Origin: Phycisphaerales bacterium
Lineage (GTDB): Bacteria; Planctomycetota; Phycisphaerae; UBA1845
Direction: 5' to 3'
Assembly (NCBI GenBank): GCA_020350565.1
Contig: CP070718.1
Coordinates: 2,394,590 to 2,438,138 of the forward strand
DNA length: 43,549 nucleotides
The position numbers and the translations under genes are program-made. Positions 25,925-34,318 of this stretch are shown piece after piece. The notes below the pieces were generated by a model. That model was not told the DNA's origin. It searched no databases and was given only the letters and a program-made list of their open reading frames with translations. Each line of letters begins with the position of its first letter. Positions within the stretch are counted from its first letter, which is position 1.

Positions 25925-26156
25925 GCGATCGCCGTGTGCCGGGATGGGCATGTTGAAGCGCGCGGAGTGCCGGCACACCTTCACGGCCCGTCCAGGCAGG
26001 GCCGCATTTGCCGCAAAAAGCTCCCTCATGGGCGCCGCCGCGAAATCCGTGTAGGATTCGCCGCGATTGCCGATGCGTCCGACCGTGGCGCGGCGGCGGG
26101 GGCATCGGTTGCCGGGGCCCCCGACTATCCCTTCAGAACAAAGGAAGCAGTGGAGG

Positions 26157-27857
26157 ATGGCCGACGACGTCGTGCAAACGCCGGAGAAATCGGGCTGGCG
26201 GTTTCCCGCAACTTTTTGGTTCGCCAACGGTGCCGAGCTGTGTGAGCGTGCGGCGTATTACGGCATGTTCATTACGCTGGTTCGCTATTTGAACCAGATG
26301 GTGGGATTCAGCGACGTCCAGGCTTTTTGGATCTCGGCGCTTTTTTCGTCGTTCCTTTACCTCCTGCCCACGTTCATGGGGATCATGGCCGACAAGATCG
26401 GCTTTCGGCAAGCATTGACACTTGCTTTTGCTCTCTTGTCAGCGGGTTACGGTCTGCTCGGCAGCTTCCAGCTTAAGTTCACCGCGATCATCTCCCTCGT
26501 CCTGATCATGTGTGGCGGGGCGATTGTCAAGCCGGTCATATCGGGGACTGCGGCCAAATGCAGCACCGAGGCCAACCGGGCCCGGGCGATGTCCATCTTC
26601 TACATGGTGGTCAATATCGGTTCCTTCAGCGGCAAATTCCTGGCCGGGGACCTCAATGACCGCCTGGGACTCCAATACATCAACTATTACGCGGCGGGGA
26701 TGGCGTTCGTGGCCCTCATTCTCGTTGCCGTCGCCTACCGCAATCCCGACACCAAAGGGACCGGCAAGACCATATCGGAGGCTTTCGAGGGGCTTGCCAA
26801 GGTCATGAGCAATTTCCGTTTCCTGGCACTAATCCTGATCGTCGCGGGTTTCTGGGCGATCCAGGGTCAGCTTTATGGTCTGATGCCGACGTATATGGAG
26901 CGGTTGATCGGTCTGGGCACCAAGCCCGAATGGCTCGCCAACATCAATCCTGCCGTCGTGGTGGTGTGTGTGGTGCCCATCACCCATCTGATCCGCAACT
27001 TCAAGCCGGAGAATGCGATCGGCATCGGGCTGTTCATCATCCCCTTCACCGCACTGGTCATCGCCCTGAGTCCGGTTTTCCAGGCGTGGTCGGGGTTCTC
27101 GGAGGCGAAGAGCATCACCACGATGATCTGCATCGGCGTCGGCTTGCAGGGGCTGGCTGAGTGCTTTCTTTCTCCTAAATTCCTTGAGTACGCCTCCAAG
27201 CAGGCACCGGAAGGGGAGGTGGGCCTGTACCTGGGCTACCAACACCTGACCACGTTCTTCGCTTGGCTTTTTGGTTTCGTCCTGGCCGGCTACCTGGTGA
27301 ATGCGTTCTGTCCCGATCCGCAGATCCTCACTGTGCAGGAGCGCAAGCAGTGGCGCCAGGCGATCAATCCGCAGTATCTTCTGACCGCGGAGGAACTCGT
27401 ACCGAAGCAGAGGCTGGAGCAGGCCATGACACTGGAATCCTTGCGGCCTGTCTTCGCCTCAGGCGGGGTTGAACTGGATGAATCGGCCTCCATCGAGTTG
27501 GAGGACCCGATTGAGAAGGAATGGCAGGTCACCACGGGCGACGCGACGTACACCGTCGTTGCGAAAGAGGTCAAATCCAAGGAATTAAAGAAGAAGCTTG
27601 GCAAGGGTCACCCGCCTATGATGGAGCTGGTGATCCGCACGGACGAGGCGCACGCGCCGCCGTCGCGCCAGGTTGAACTGCCGGCCGTATACGATCGGGC
27701 GCACTGGGCCTGGTATGCCTTTGCCATCGTGGGGTTCTGCGCGTTCTGCGCCTTGCTGGTGTTCAAGTTCGTTACCGGCAAGATCGACCGCCGCCCCGGG
27801 GCCACGGCTTGGAGAGAATCCACCGCAGAAAGTCCCGAGACCGCAGAGAATGACTGA
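26157..27857 (+). CDS. POT/PTR-family proton-coupled peptide transporter
   Basis: The 566-aa membrane protein carries the POT signature ELCERAAYYGM (ExxER motif) in the first helix, the IVKPVISGTAA helix-4 region with the conserved lysine, and about fourteen hydrophobic segments. Near residues 395-520 an unusually long hydrophilic part (KQWRQAINPQYLL to RQVELPAVYDRAH) interrupts the last helices. The ATG at 26157 has AAGGAAG 9 nt upstream. Its position after a secreted carboxypeptidase gene fits uptake of di- or tripeptides. Substrate is inferred. Confidence 0.88.
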   Translation: MADDVVQTPEKSGWRFPATFWFANGAELCERAAYYGMFITLVRYLNQMVGFSDVQAFWISALFSSFLYLLPTFMGIMADKIGFRQALTLAFALLSAGYGLLGSFQLKFTAIISLVLIMCGGAIVKPVISGTAAKCSTEANRARAMSIFYMVVNIGSFSGKFLAGDLNDRLGLQYINYYAAGMAFVALILVAVAYRNPDTKGTGKTISEAFEGLAKVMSNFRFLALILIVAGFWAIQGQLYGLMPTYMERLIGLGTKPEWLANINPAVVVVCVVPITHLIRNFKPENAIGIGLFIIPFTALVIALSPVFQAWSGFSEAKSITTMICIGVGLQGLAECFLSPKFLEYASKQAPEGEVGLYLGYQHLTTFFAWLFGFVLAGYLVNAFCPDPQILTVQERKQWRQAINPQYLLTAEELVPKQRLEQAMTLESLRPVFASGGVELDESASIELEDPIEKEWQVTTGDATYTVVAKEVKSKELKKKLGKGHPPMMELVIRTDEAHAPPSRQVELPAVYDRAHWAWYAFAIVGFCAFCALLVFKFVTGKIDRRPGATAWRESTAESPETAEND

Positions 27858-27886
27858 CGGCTGAGCGCGGCTGAGCTTTCTTCTTC

Positions 27887-27914
27887 ATTCGCTATTCGTC
27901 ATTCGCTATTCCGC
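27887..27914. repeat. ATTCGCT heptanucleotide repeat, four units
   Basis: Four units in perfect 7-nt register: ATTCGCT, ATTCGTC, ATTCGCT, ATTCCGC. On the minus strand the repeat supplies the TAG stop codon of the lipoprotein gene (27906-27908). A more degenerate copy occurs at 7282-7309. Confidence 0.7.
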
Positions 27915-29570
27915 AGTCGCCGGTGTCACCGTGAGCGTGCCTTCTCCCACGTTGTATTGGATCTCGGGGTTCCCAAACTCGTCGGTGACGATCGCACCTT
28001 CTTCGTCGACCTTGAGTTGGTTGTTCGTCCTTTCCACGGTAACGGTGATCGTGTCGCCGCAATTGAAGTGCGTGCCGAGCTGGAGCAGTCGGCCACGCAC
28101 GATGGCAAGCGATTCTTCGTCGAAACCCGCGGTGCCCGTGCCGTCGCCGGTGAGGACGACCGCGTGGTAGATGATGCCGCCGCCGCTGTCGAAGATCGTT
28201 CCGCCGCCAGTGGAGTAAGTGCTGTCCTGCGGCTGCAGGTGAGCCGCGGCGATAATGTACTCCTGGGCGCAGCTCTTAACGCCCTCGCTGGCTCCCAGCG
28301 GTGCGACGCGAACGTCGAATTCGCTGCTGACTTCTGATCCTCCACTGATGGCCAGGCTGCCGTTGCCGGTGGCGAAGTTCACTTGAATCGTGCTCTCGGT
28401 CTGGTTGACCACGCGCAGGGTAACGGCGGCGGTTTCCTCCTCTTCGTCGTCGGGCTGCTCGGGGTCCGGAAGGTCCGGTGCCGGGAGGGGTTCGCCTGCC
28501 GCGAACACGTTCACCGACCCGAGCGGCGTATTGCTGGTGCTCGCCCCGATGCCCGTCCCATCGTCCGTGATGCGAACCACGATCGACTGGCCGCATTGGT
28601 AGTGGTCCTCGAAGAGCAGGATACGTTCACCGTCAAAGCCGATGCTCGCGTCATCGAAGCCGGGCGTTCCCGTGCCGGCGCCCGTGAAGAGGATCTTGGA
28701 ATCCGTGCCGTCCTCGATCGTTCCGTCCACCACGAAGGTGCCACCGCAGGTGATCTCTCCGAAGGAGAATTGACCGGCAGGAACGCGGACGCTGGTTTGG
28801 TTCGAGCCTTCCTCCTGGCCGGCGTCTCCCGAGGAGCTCTGTGCGGAGATGCTGATGTCGGCCGGAGTGGCCGTGGCGTTCTCCAGGCGAAACGTGACCT
28901 TGGCGAGGTCGGTCGTCGGCGTCTCCTCCTCATCTGGCATGTCGACTCCGCCGGTCACGGGGGCAGGTAGCGGCGACCCCGCCGCTATAACCTCCAATTC
29001 GGCACGGTCGACGGCCAGAATCTTGATCAGGACCGCGTCGCCGCAGGCGAAATCCACTTGATGGATGAGGAATCGGTCGCCCGAAGTGCCGATGCTGCCG
29101 GAGTCAAAGCCGGGGGTGCCCGTGCCGGCGCCGGTCAGTTCGACCGCTGTTGACGAGCCCGATCCGACGACCGCGGAGACGGTGATTTCCTCACCGCAAA
29201 GCAATGTGCCGGAGGAGACGTTGCCGCTGGCGACACGCACGACGGCATTGGAGACTGGCGATCGGAGCTGGGCGGTGGTTGGATCGATCGTCTGACCTTC
29301 GGGCAGCTCCTTTCCGGCGTCCGGCGTCGCAGCGGACTGCTCCCCGGTCCGCGACATGGGGGCCATCTTCAACGTTGCCGGTGACGATGAGTCCCCCGCC
29401 GTGACGTTAATGGAGACCTCCGCCACATCTGGAGCTGCGTTTTCGATCCGGAAAGAAATGGTGCTCTCGGGGACAATTTCGATGTAGCCCAGGCCGCAGC
29501 CATGGAGCGTGACCGCCACCATGGCGATCAAGGCCACTAGGCCAATCCCAGGAAGCGCTCTTCGCCTCAT
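27906..29570 (-). CDS. Lipoprotein with three internal repeats, function unknown
   Basis: The 554-aa product starts at 29570 (GGGAGG upstream) with a lipoprotein signal and lipobox TLHGC (Cys25). It consists of three related units at about residues 38-205, 226-365 and 383-550. Each begins with a strand like TFRLEN or TLRVVN, has a cysteine near CGEEIT/CGGTFV/CAQEYI, then TGAGTGTPGFDxxSIG and a second cysteine near CGDxxxI; the Cys pairs are 125/176, 275/326 and 434/504 and could form disulfides. The units are joined by acidic Pro/Glu linkers (PLPAPDLPDPEQPDDEEEE). I recognise no family. It is divergent from the ParA-like gene. Confidence 0.8.
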   Translation of the reverse strand: MRRRALPGIGLVALIAMVAVTLHGCGLGYIEIVPESTISFRIENAAPDVAEVSINVTAGDSSSPATLKMAPMSRTGEQSAATPDAGKELPEGQTIDPTTAQLRSPVSNAVVRVASGNVSSGTLLCGEEITVSAVVGSGSSTAVELTGAGTGTPGFDSGSIGTSGDRFLIHQVDFACGDAVLIKILAVDRAELEVIAAGSPLPAPVTGGVDMPDEEETPTTDLAKVTFRLENATATPADISISAQSSSGDAGQEEGSNQTSVRVPAGQFSFGEITCGGTFVVDGTIEDGTDSKILFTGAGTGTPGFDDASIGFDGERILLFEDHYQCGQSIVVRITDDGTGIGASTSNTPLGSVNVFAAGEPLPAPDLPDPEQPDDEEEETAAVTLRVVNQTESTIQVNFATGNGSLAISGGSEVSSEFDVRVAPLGASEGVKSCAQEYIIAAAHLQPQDSTYSTGGGTIFDSGGGIIYHAVVLTGDGTGTAGFDEESLAIVRGRLLQLGTHFNCGDTITVTVERTNNQLKVDEEGAIVTDEFGNPEIQYNVGEGTLTVTPATAE

Positions 29571-30003
29571 TTTCTTAACCTCCCGTCCTACAGAAGCTTC
29601 CGTCGGGGCGGGTGCATCGGCGTCCCCGGTTCTCTGCCGCCGGGAGGCGCGCACCCGTTCCGTAATTCATCCATCGTCCAGGTGTGAGGGTGCCTACATC
29701 TCCAATTCGGCGGCTCGCCTGGTAATGCTGGCAAAAGGGGGAGTGAGCAGTAACAGCACTGGGAATGCGAACTCGTCCGATAAACGGCTCAAGTTTCTTA
29801 GCGTTGGCAACCGATACTCGGACTTGAGGACGAGCGTTGTCTTAGCGCCCACACCGGGGCGTCATGGCGCGGTACAATAGCGGCCAGGATGGCTGCATAG
29901 ATCCTCTCTATCTTCGGAACAACCGCTCGATGGGCGGCAGGAGGCGGCCCGTCGCGGCGGAGGAATAACACCGCCTCCCTCAGCAATTCTTGAGGGTTTC
30001 CAC
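29571..30003. other. Divergent intergenic region between lipoprotein and ParA-CBM gene
   Basis: This 433-nt region must hold promoters for both flanking genes. A small hairpin GGCGG/CCGCC or GGAGG/CCTCC is possible around 29957-29980 just upstream of the ParA-like ribosome-binding site GAGGG (29992-29996), where it could influence initiation. I see no gene. Confidence 0.45.
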
Positions 30004-31296
30004 GTGTACGTCATCACGGTTGCGAATCAGAAGGGCGGCTGCGGTAAGACTACGGTCGCGATCAATCTGGCTGCTTCCCTGGCAAAGCGGTCGCGACATG
30101 TCTTGCTGGTTGATCTTGATCCTCAAGCCCATTGTTCATTGGGTCTGGCTGTTCCTGACGAGCAGATTGATCTGTCGATCTACGACTGCCTGATCGGGCA
30201 GATCGAGGGCCAGCCGGTTGAGCTCTCACGAATCATCTGGCAGATCACGCCGAACATGGGGCTCGCACCTTCTCGTGCAAACCTGTCCACCCTTGAACCG
30301 CGTCTCGGTGAGCGGAAGGGTGTGGACACGCTGTTTCGCGATTTGTTGTGCGGCTACAGCGAACGGTATGACTATTGTGTGGTGGACTGCCCGCCGCATG
30401 CGGGGTTGTTGATGCGTAACGGTTTGGTGGCGGCGAACGAGATCGTCATCCCGGTAGACACCGGCTACTTTTCGCTGCACGGGCTGACGCGGCAGATGGC
30501 CTCGATCGAGCACCTCTGCGAGACCCACGAAACGTCGCCCCTGGTGTGCGTGCTGCCCAATCAGTACGACGTTCGCACGCGACTCGCACGCGAGATCCTC
30601 GCCGAACTTCGCAGCCGATTCAGGGATTCGGTCTATACGACGACGCTCAATTTCAACACCAAGCTGAAGGAGGGCGCAAGTTTCGGTCAGCCCATCACCG
30701 AATTCGCACCGACCAGTATGGGGGCCAAGGATTTCCAGAACCTGGCCGATGAGATCCTTGGACGAGAGCAGGAGCGCGCCGGGGACGACACGCTGCTGCG
30801 GCACGTGGAGAAACTGACGGCCGACGCTGAGCGGCTGCTCGCGACCACGACGACGCTGGTGAGCAGCCCCATGAGGGATGCGTCCGCACCGGTTCCGGTC
30901 GCGGATACGAATGCGGTTGAAGCCGCTACGCTGTGTGATTCGATGCCCTCCATTGAGCTTCCGGAAGTCGCCGAACCGGCCTCACATGAGGAAATCGAGC
31001 AGAAGCTCGAGGTGATCTACGGTGCGCGAGTGACGGGGGAGGAGGTCATCTTCCGCACGCCGCATCCCGAGGCCCAGGAGGTTCACCTGGCTGGTGACTT
31101 CAACGATTGGATGCCGCACAGAAACCCCATGAGGCGGCTCGAGGGCGGCGATTTCGAGACGCGCTTGGCGCTACCCTTCGGTCGCTATCGCTATCGCCTG
31201 GTGATCGACGGGCGCTGGTCGCACGATTTGCATAATCCTGACGCCGAAACGAACGAATACGGCGAACTGAACTCCGTGATCGAGGTCGGCGGATAG
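30004..31296 (+). CDS. ParA/MinD-type ATPase fused to an AMPK-beta-like glycogen-binding domain (CBM48)
   Basis: Residues 1-255 are a ParA-family ATPase: deviant Walker A KGGCGKTT (residues 10-17), VDLDPQ with Asp37/Asp39, and VVDCPPHAG with Asp128. Residues 256-328 are a linker. Residues 345-428 match the CBM48/AMPK-beta module: VIFRTPHPEAQEVHLAGDFN, DWMP, YRYRLVIDGRWSHD and a final LNSVIEV. The two sugar-stacking tryptophans (Trp369, Trp405) and the Asn (Asn423) that contact glycogen in AMPK-beta are kept. No ParB gene is adjacent. It starts with GTG (GAGGG, 7-nt spacer). Function is unknown; one option is positioning or counting of glycogen granules. Confidence 0.88.
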   Translation: MYVITVANQKGGCGKTTVAINLAASLAKRSRHVLLVDLDPQAHCSLGLAVPDEQIDLSIYDCLIGQIEGQPVELSRIIWQITPNMGLAPSRANLSTLEPRLGERKGVDTLFRDLLCGYSERYDYCVVDCPPHAGLLMRNGLVAANEIVIPVDTGYFSLHGLTRQMASIEHLCETHETSPLVCVLPNQYDVRTRLAREILAELRSRFRDSVYTTTLNFNTKLKEGASFGQPITEFAPTSMGAKDFQNLADEILGREQERAGDDTLLRHVEKLTADAERLLATTTTLVSSPMRDASAPVPVADTNAVEAATLCDSMPSIELPEVAEPASHEEIEQKLEVIYGARVTGEEVIFRTPHPEAQEVHLAGDFNDWMPHRNPMRRLEGGDFETRLALPFGRYRYRLVIDGRWSHDLHNPDAETNEYGELNSVIEVGG

Positions 31297-31335
31297 ATCG
31301 CGGTCCCTCAGCTTCTCCTTTTCATCTTCGTAGTG

Positions 31336-31365
31336 CCCGCCGCGCTTGTTTGCGGCGGGTTTTTT
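31336..31365 (+). terminator. Intrinsic terminator after the ParA-CBM gene
   Basis: CCCGCCGC / GCGGCGGG (8-bp stem, 31336-31343 and 31352-31359) with an 8-nt loop is followed by six Ts (31360-31365). It lies between convergent genes. Confidence 0.88.
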
Positions 31366-31381
31366 GTGGCCGCCCCGCGTT

Positions 31382-33091
31382 TTACGGCTTGACCCTCATG
31401 GGCGTGGTGGCCACCCGCTCCGCTATCAGGTCCTCAGCGGCTTCGTCGCCCCAGTGCCTCAGCAGTTGTTCGAGGATGTCCAGTGTCCGGTCGGCCGCGT
31501 ACCCTTCTCCGGCGTTGTGTGCCGCTTCAACCAGGCGGCGTGCATCCGGCCGGTCTCGATTGGAATCCCAGAAAGACCTGCTGATCAGGCTCAGAAGTTT
31601 GCGCTGCTGCAGCCGCTTCTCGTTTTCGGCGCTATGCTTGCTTCTGCTTGGGCACCTGCGTGCACGGTTGTATGCGGCACGATAGGTATGGGCTCGAATC
31701 ACAAGGAGGTCTTCACCTATCGTGTCGGCTCGCGGGTCGTCGGCGAGGGATTTCTGCAGTTGTTCGGTGAGGCGCGACAAGGCTTGGTAGTCTCGGACTC
31801 GGAAGCGGAGGCCACCGGCCGTGGTCAGTTTGTAGTAGAAGGAAACCAGCACACTGTTAGCCCTGACGAAAGTCCGGACTCTGCGAAGTGGCAGCCCGTG
31901 GTCCAGTTCCGCCGGATAGTCGAGGCTTTCGATGCCTTCTTCTTTGACGATCTCGTTACAACGCCGTTCGATGACTTTAAGTCCCTGGAGGCAGGCGTCG
32001 ACCCAACCCGCAATCTTCAAAAGATACGTATAGGCGAGACAGATTTGCAGACGTTCGGGAGCAAGCGGCTGCTGCAGTCGGGCCGCATCGAGGACGAACG
32101 GGCCTGCAAGGGCAAATGTTCGCTCGAGGTCTCCATCCCCCAGGGCCTCGCGGAGGCGGACGACCGACTGCATGAGTCGCTCGACGATCTCACGATCACG
32201 TGGGACTTCGGCCAGCTTGTACTCATCAAGCAGCAGGTCCACGGTCTCGTCGAATTCCGGAAGGTGCGGTGGCGCAACGCCCGGTGTGTCCAGATTCTCC
32301 GGAGCGAATCCAGCCGCCAGTGAACGGGCCAGATCAAACCCTTGCTGACGGAGGTCCAGTCCCGCGACCCCTTGTGGCCGGCTTGCGGCTAGCTTGCTCA
32401 GTTGTTTGTCGATGTTCCAGAATGCGGGTGGGACTCTTCGCTTCACTTTGGCGATGCTCCTCTCCGGGATCCTTTGGGACTCCCGCAGTTCCTTCGCTTG
32501 AAGTCCCGTGTACTTGGCGAGCTTCTTCAGGTTCAGCCTATCTCGGATTATATACGCATCTTTCAGGGGGGAAGAGTCCAGCCAATATAGCGCAAGAAGA
32601 ACAGCAAGCTTTGCGTTTGTCGAAAGAGCGGTTTTTTCGAGGGTAAGGAGGATCGGCGGCTCCTCCCCCACCGGCCTGTTGTGCCCGCCGATTTCCTCTG
32701 CATGCTGGCGAGCGGCCTGGGCGGTGAAAAGGGCAGCGCGTTTTTGCGTTCGGCGTGATTCTCCAAGCGCTCGGGCGCACGCTTGCCCCGTGTTGCGAAT
32801 AAAGATCGCTTCCATTCTTTCGGAGGGAAGATCACACTTGGCGAGGTGGCGAACCTCCCAGCCGAGTTTCGCCCTGGCGAGTTCAAAGAACTTCTTGAGG
32901 GTGGCCGTCTCGGAAACGTCACCGCCGTGCTTCGAGTGGTCCTCAAGCCATATCTGGGCTATAGCCTCGACGACGGTTTCGAACTCCTTGGTTCTGGCCT
33001 TGGCCTGAAGCGCAAGGCTTTGAATGCCTCCGACTTCCTTCGCCCGCAGAATCCTTCGAACCAGGTTTTGCCAGCAGGCCTCCGTCCCCAT
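31382..33091 (-). CDS. Unrecognised 569-aa helical protein
   Basis: The product is cytoplasmic, rich in Ala, Leu, Arg and Glu, and largely helical with no signal or membrane segment. A possible helix-turn-helix lies at about residues 190-220 (RLNLKKLAKYTGLQAKELR). The C-terminal half resembles helical repeats of TPR type (LQICLAYTYLLKIAGWVDACLQGLKVIERRC, RRLVEAAHNAGEGYAADRTLDILEQLL), by pattern only. GGGAGA 9 nt before the ATG at 33091 supports the start. It follows a small lipoprotein gene on the same strand. I do not recognise a family; a regulator or scaffold is possible. Confidence 0.65.
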   Translation of the reverse strand: MGTEACWQNLVRRILRAKEVGGIQSLALQAKARTKEFETVVEAIAQIWLEDHSKHGGDVSETATLKKFFELARAKLGWEVRHLAKCDLPSERMEAIFIRNTGQACARALGESRRTQKRAALFTAQAARQHAEEIGGHNRPVGEEPPILLTLEKTALSTNAKLAVLLALYWLDSSPLKDAYIIRDRLNLKKLAKYTGLQAKELRESQRIPERSIAKVKRRVPPAFWNIDKQLSKLAASRPQGVAGLDLRQQGFDLARSLAAGFAPENLDTPGVAPPHLPEFDETVDLLLDEYKLAEVPRDREIVERLMQSVVRLREALGDGDLERTFALAGPFVLDAARLQQPLAPERLQICLAYTYLLKIAGWVDACLQGLKVIERRCNEIVKEEGIESLDYPAELDHGLPLRRVRTFVRANSVLVSFYYKLTTAGGLRFRVRDYQALSRLTEQLQKSLADDPRADTIGEDLLVIRAHTYRAAYNRARRCPSRSKHSAENEKRLQQRKLLSLISRSFWDSNRDRPDARRLVEAAHNAGEGYAADRTLDILEQLLRHWGDEAAEDLIAERVATTPMRVKP

Positions 33092-33246
33092 GTTGCCGTT
33101 CTCCCTCGGCTTTGCGTCCGCAAGACGACGGATGGTTGCGGCTTCAGGCCGCGCCTCCCACGCGGCCGGGTCGTAGGATAGCGAGGGAAACCTCTACCTC
33201 GCCGATGTTGGTTTCGAGCACGTCCGATGAACCATGGCGACATCCT

Positions 33247-33528
33247 TTACGGGCCCGGGCCAAAGTGGAACCGACTGTCTGTGCGCTCCTCGATGTCGTC
33301 GGGCTCAGGACGGGCGGTCTCCATGGTCCAGGGCGGTGCGAACGAGGCAATAATTCTCCCTGGCCCGTCAGCTACCGCCTTGCTGGTCACTCCAAACGCC
33401 TGCGTCTTTCCGACCGAGTACGGGCTCGCAAAGCTGCTCATCAGCTCCGGATCGCAGCCCACAAGGAGGCTCGAAAGAAACAGAATCATCATTCCCGTAA
33501 GCAACGACTGAAGTGGGGCCGACTTCAT
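33247..33528 (-). CDS. Small lipoprotein, function unknown
   Basis: This 93-aa product has a textbook lipoprotein signal MKSAPLQSLLTGMMILFLSS followed by the lipobox LLVGC (Cys25), then a short mature part ending in a polar tail, EPDDIEERTDSRFHFGPGP. GGAGGAAG just upstream of the ATG at 33528 is a strong ribosome-binding site. It is 155 nt upstream of the helical-protein gene and could be in the same transcript. The plus-strand frame over the same bases has no such support. Function is unknown. Confidence 0.7.
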   Translation of the reverse strand: MKSAPLQSLLTGMMILFLSSLLVGCDPELMSSFASPYSVGKTQAFGVTSKAVADGPGRIIASFAPPWTMETARPEPDDIEERTDSRFHFGPGP

Positions 33529-34318
33529 GATGCTTCCTCCAACAAAATGCTGTGAGCGTGTTCAGACAAGACCTCTTGGGGTTACCCTCCCGTAGGCTAT
33601 AGACGTGCGCAAACCGTTCTTCTTATGGTGTCGGACGTGCTGCCAAGAAGGGATTTCCCAAAGCAGCGCCGGGCATCCCTGATAGGCAGTCCCCCCAAGG
33701 GCATGGGCAAGTAGCACTTGATGTGGCGATTATGCAAGGCGCTGTAAAACAAGATAAACCTAGCGATTCATCTTTTGTTTGCCTAATCGCTCATTTGGCC
33801 CTGCGTGACTAAGCTAGGACCGTCCTGGAGCCCCAAGTCCCTGACCGCATAAGGTCAGGACCTGCGAGACTTCGGTCGGGATCAGATCTACTCCTTGGCA
33901 GAAGCGGGGCCCTTCCGTTTGCGCATGTCTCCGAAAGGGTGAGGACTTCGAACGTCTGGCAGCTAACAGGGCTGCGTTTCACTGAGGCAGGTCGGGAAGA
34001 TGGCTCGAAGGGCGCCCGCCGCGTCCGAATCAACCAGGCGGGCGCTGAGAAGGCAGGTTCATTCGCCCAGGTGTCTGCGGTCTCATGGGGCCGAGCACTC
34101 GCCGGGTGGACATCTTTGGGTGATGGCGGGTTGCCGGTGGTGGTGCTTGGTGAAGGTGATTGCAGGCTGAACCCGCGCGGACATGCCCGAGCTCGGTCGG
34201 GCATGTCCGTTTATGTAGGACCGAACGTCGCGTGCTGAGCTTCAGAGCCTTGACCTCCCGGAGGGCAGCCGCGGCGGCTCTCGTGTCACTGCATTATGTG
34301 AGCGACGTCCTGGGCCCG
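33529..34318. other. Long intergenic region with structured elements
   Basis: This 790-nt stretch contains an AT-rich part near 33745-33785 with a 7-bp inverted repeat AGCGATT...AATCGCT, a hairpin CCTGACC-GCATAA-GGTCAGG (33840-33859) and a very stable 13-bp hairpin at 34178-34209. Open frames on both strands (33809-34204 minus, 33939-34238 plus) show no family features or ribosome-binding sites. It may encode an RNA on the plus strand. Confidence 0.4.
34178..34214 (+). terminator. 13-bp hairpin, possible terminator
   Basis: CGGACATGCCCGA (34178-34190) pairs perfectly with TCGGGCATGTCCG (34197-34209) around a 6-nt loop, followed by TTTAT. The T-tract is short, so termination is plausible but not certain. 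It is the strongest stem in this gap, and lies upstream of no plus-strand gene. Confidence 0.5.

Noticed and set aside
24746-26227. 493-aa minus-strand frame over the peptidase gene
   Set aside because: It is a shadow of the M14-MORN gene, whose zinc site is unambiguous.
30004-30768. ParA domain as a plasmid or chromosome partition locus
   Set aside because: No ParB gene or parS-like sites were seen next to it, and the CBM48 fusion argues for another role.
33809-34238. Two overlapping open frames in the 790-nt gap
   Set aside because: Neither has a ribosome-binding site or family, and the plus-strand one runs through the 13-bp hairpin.
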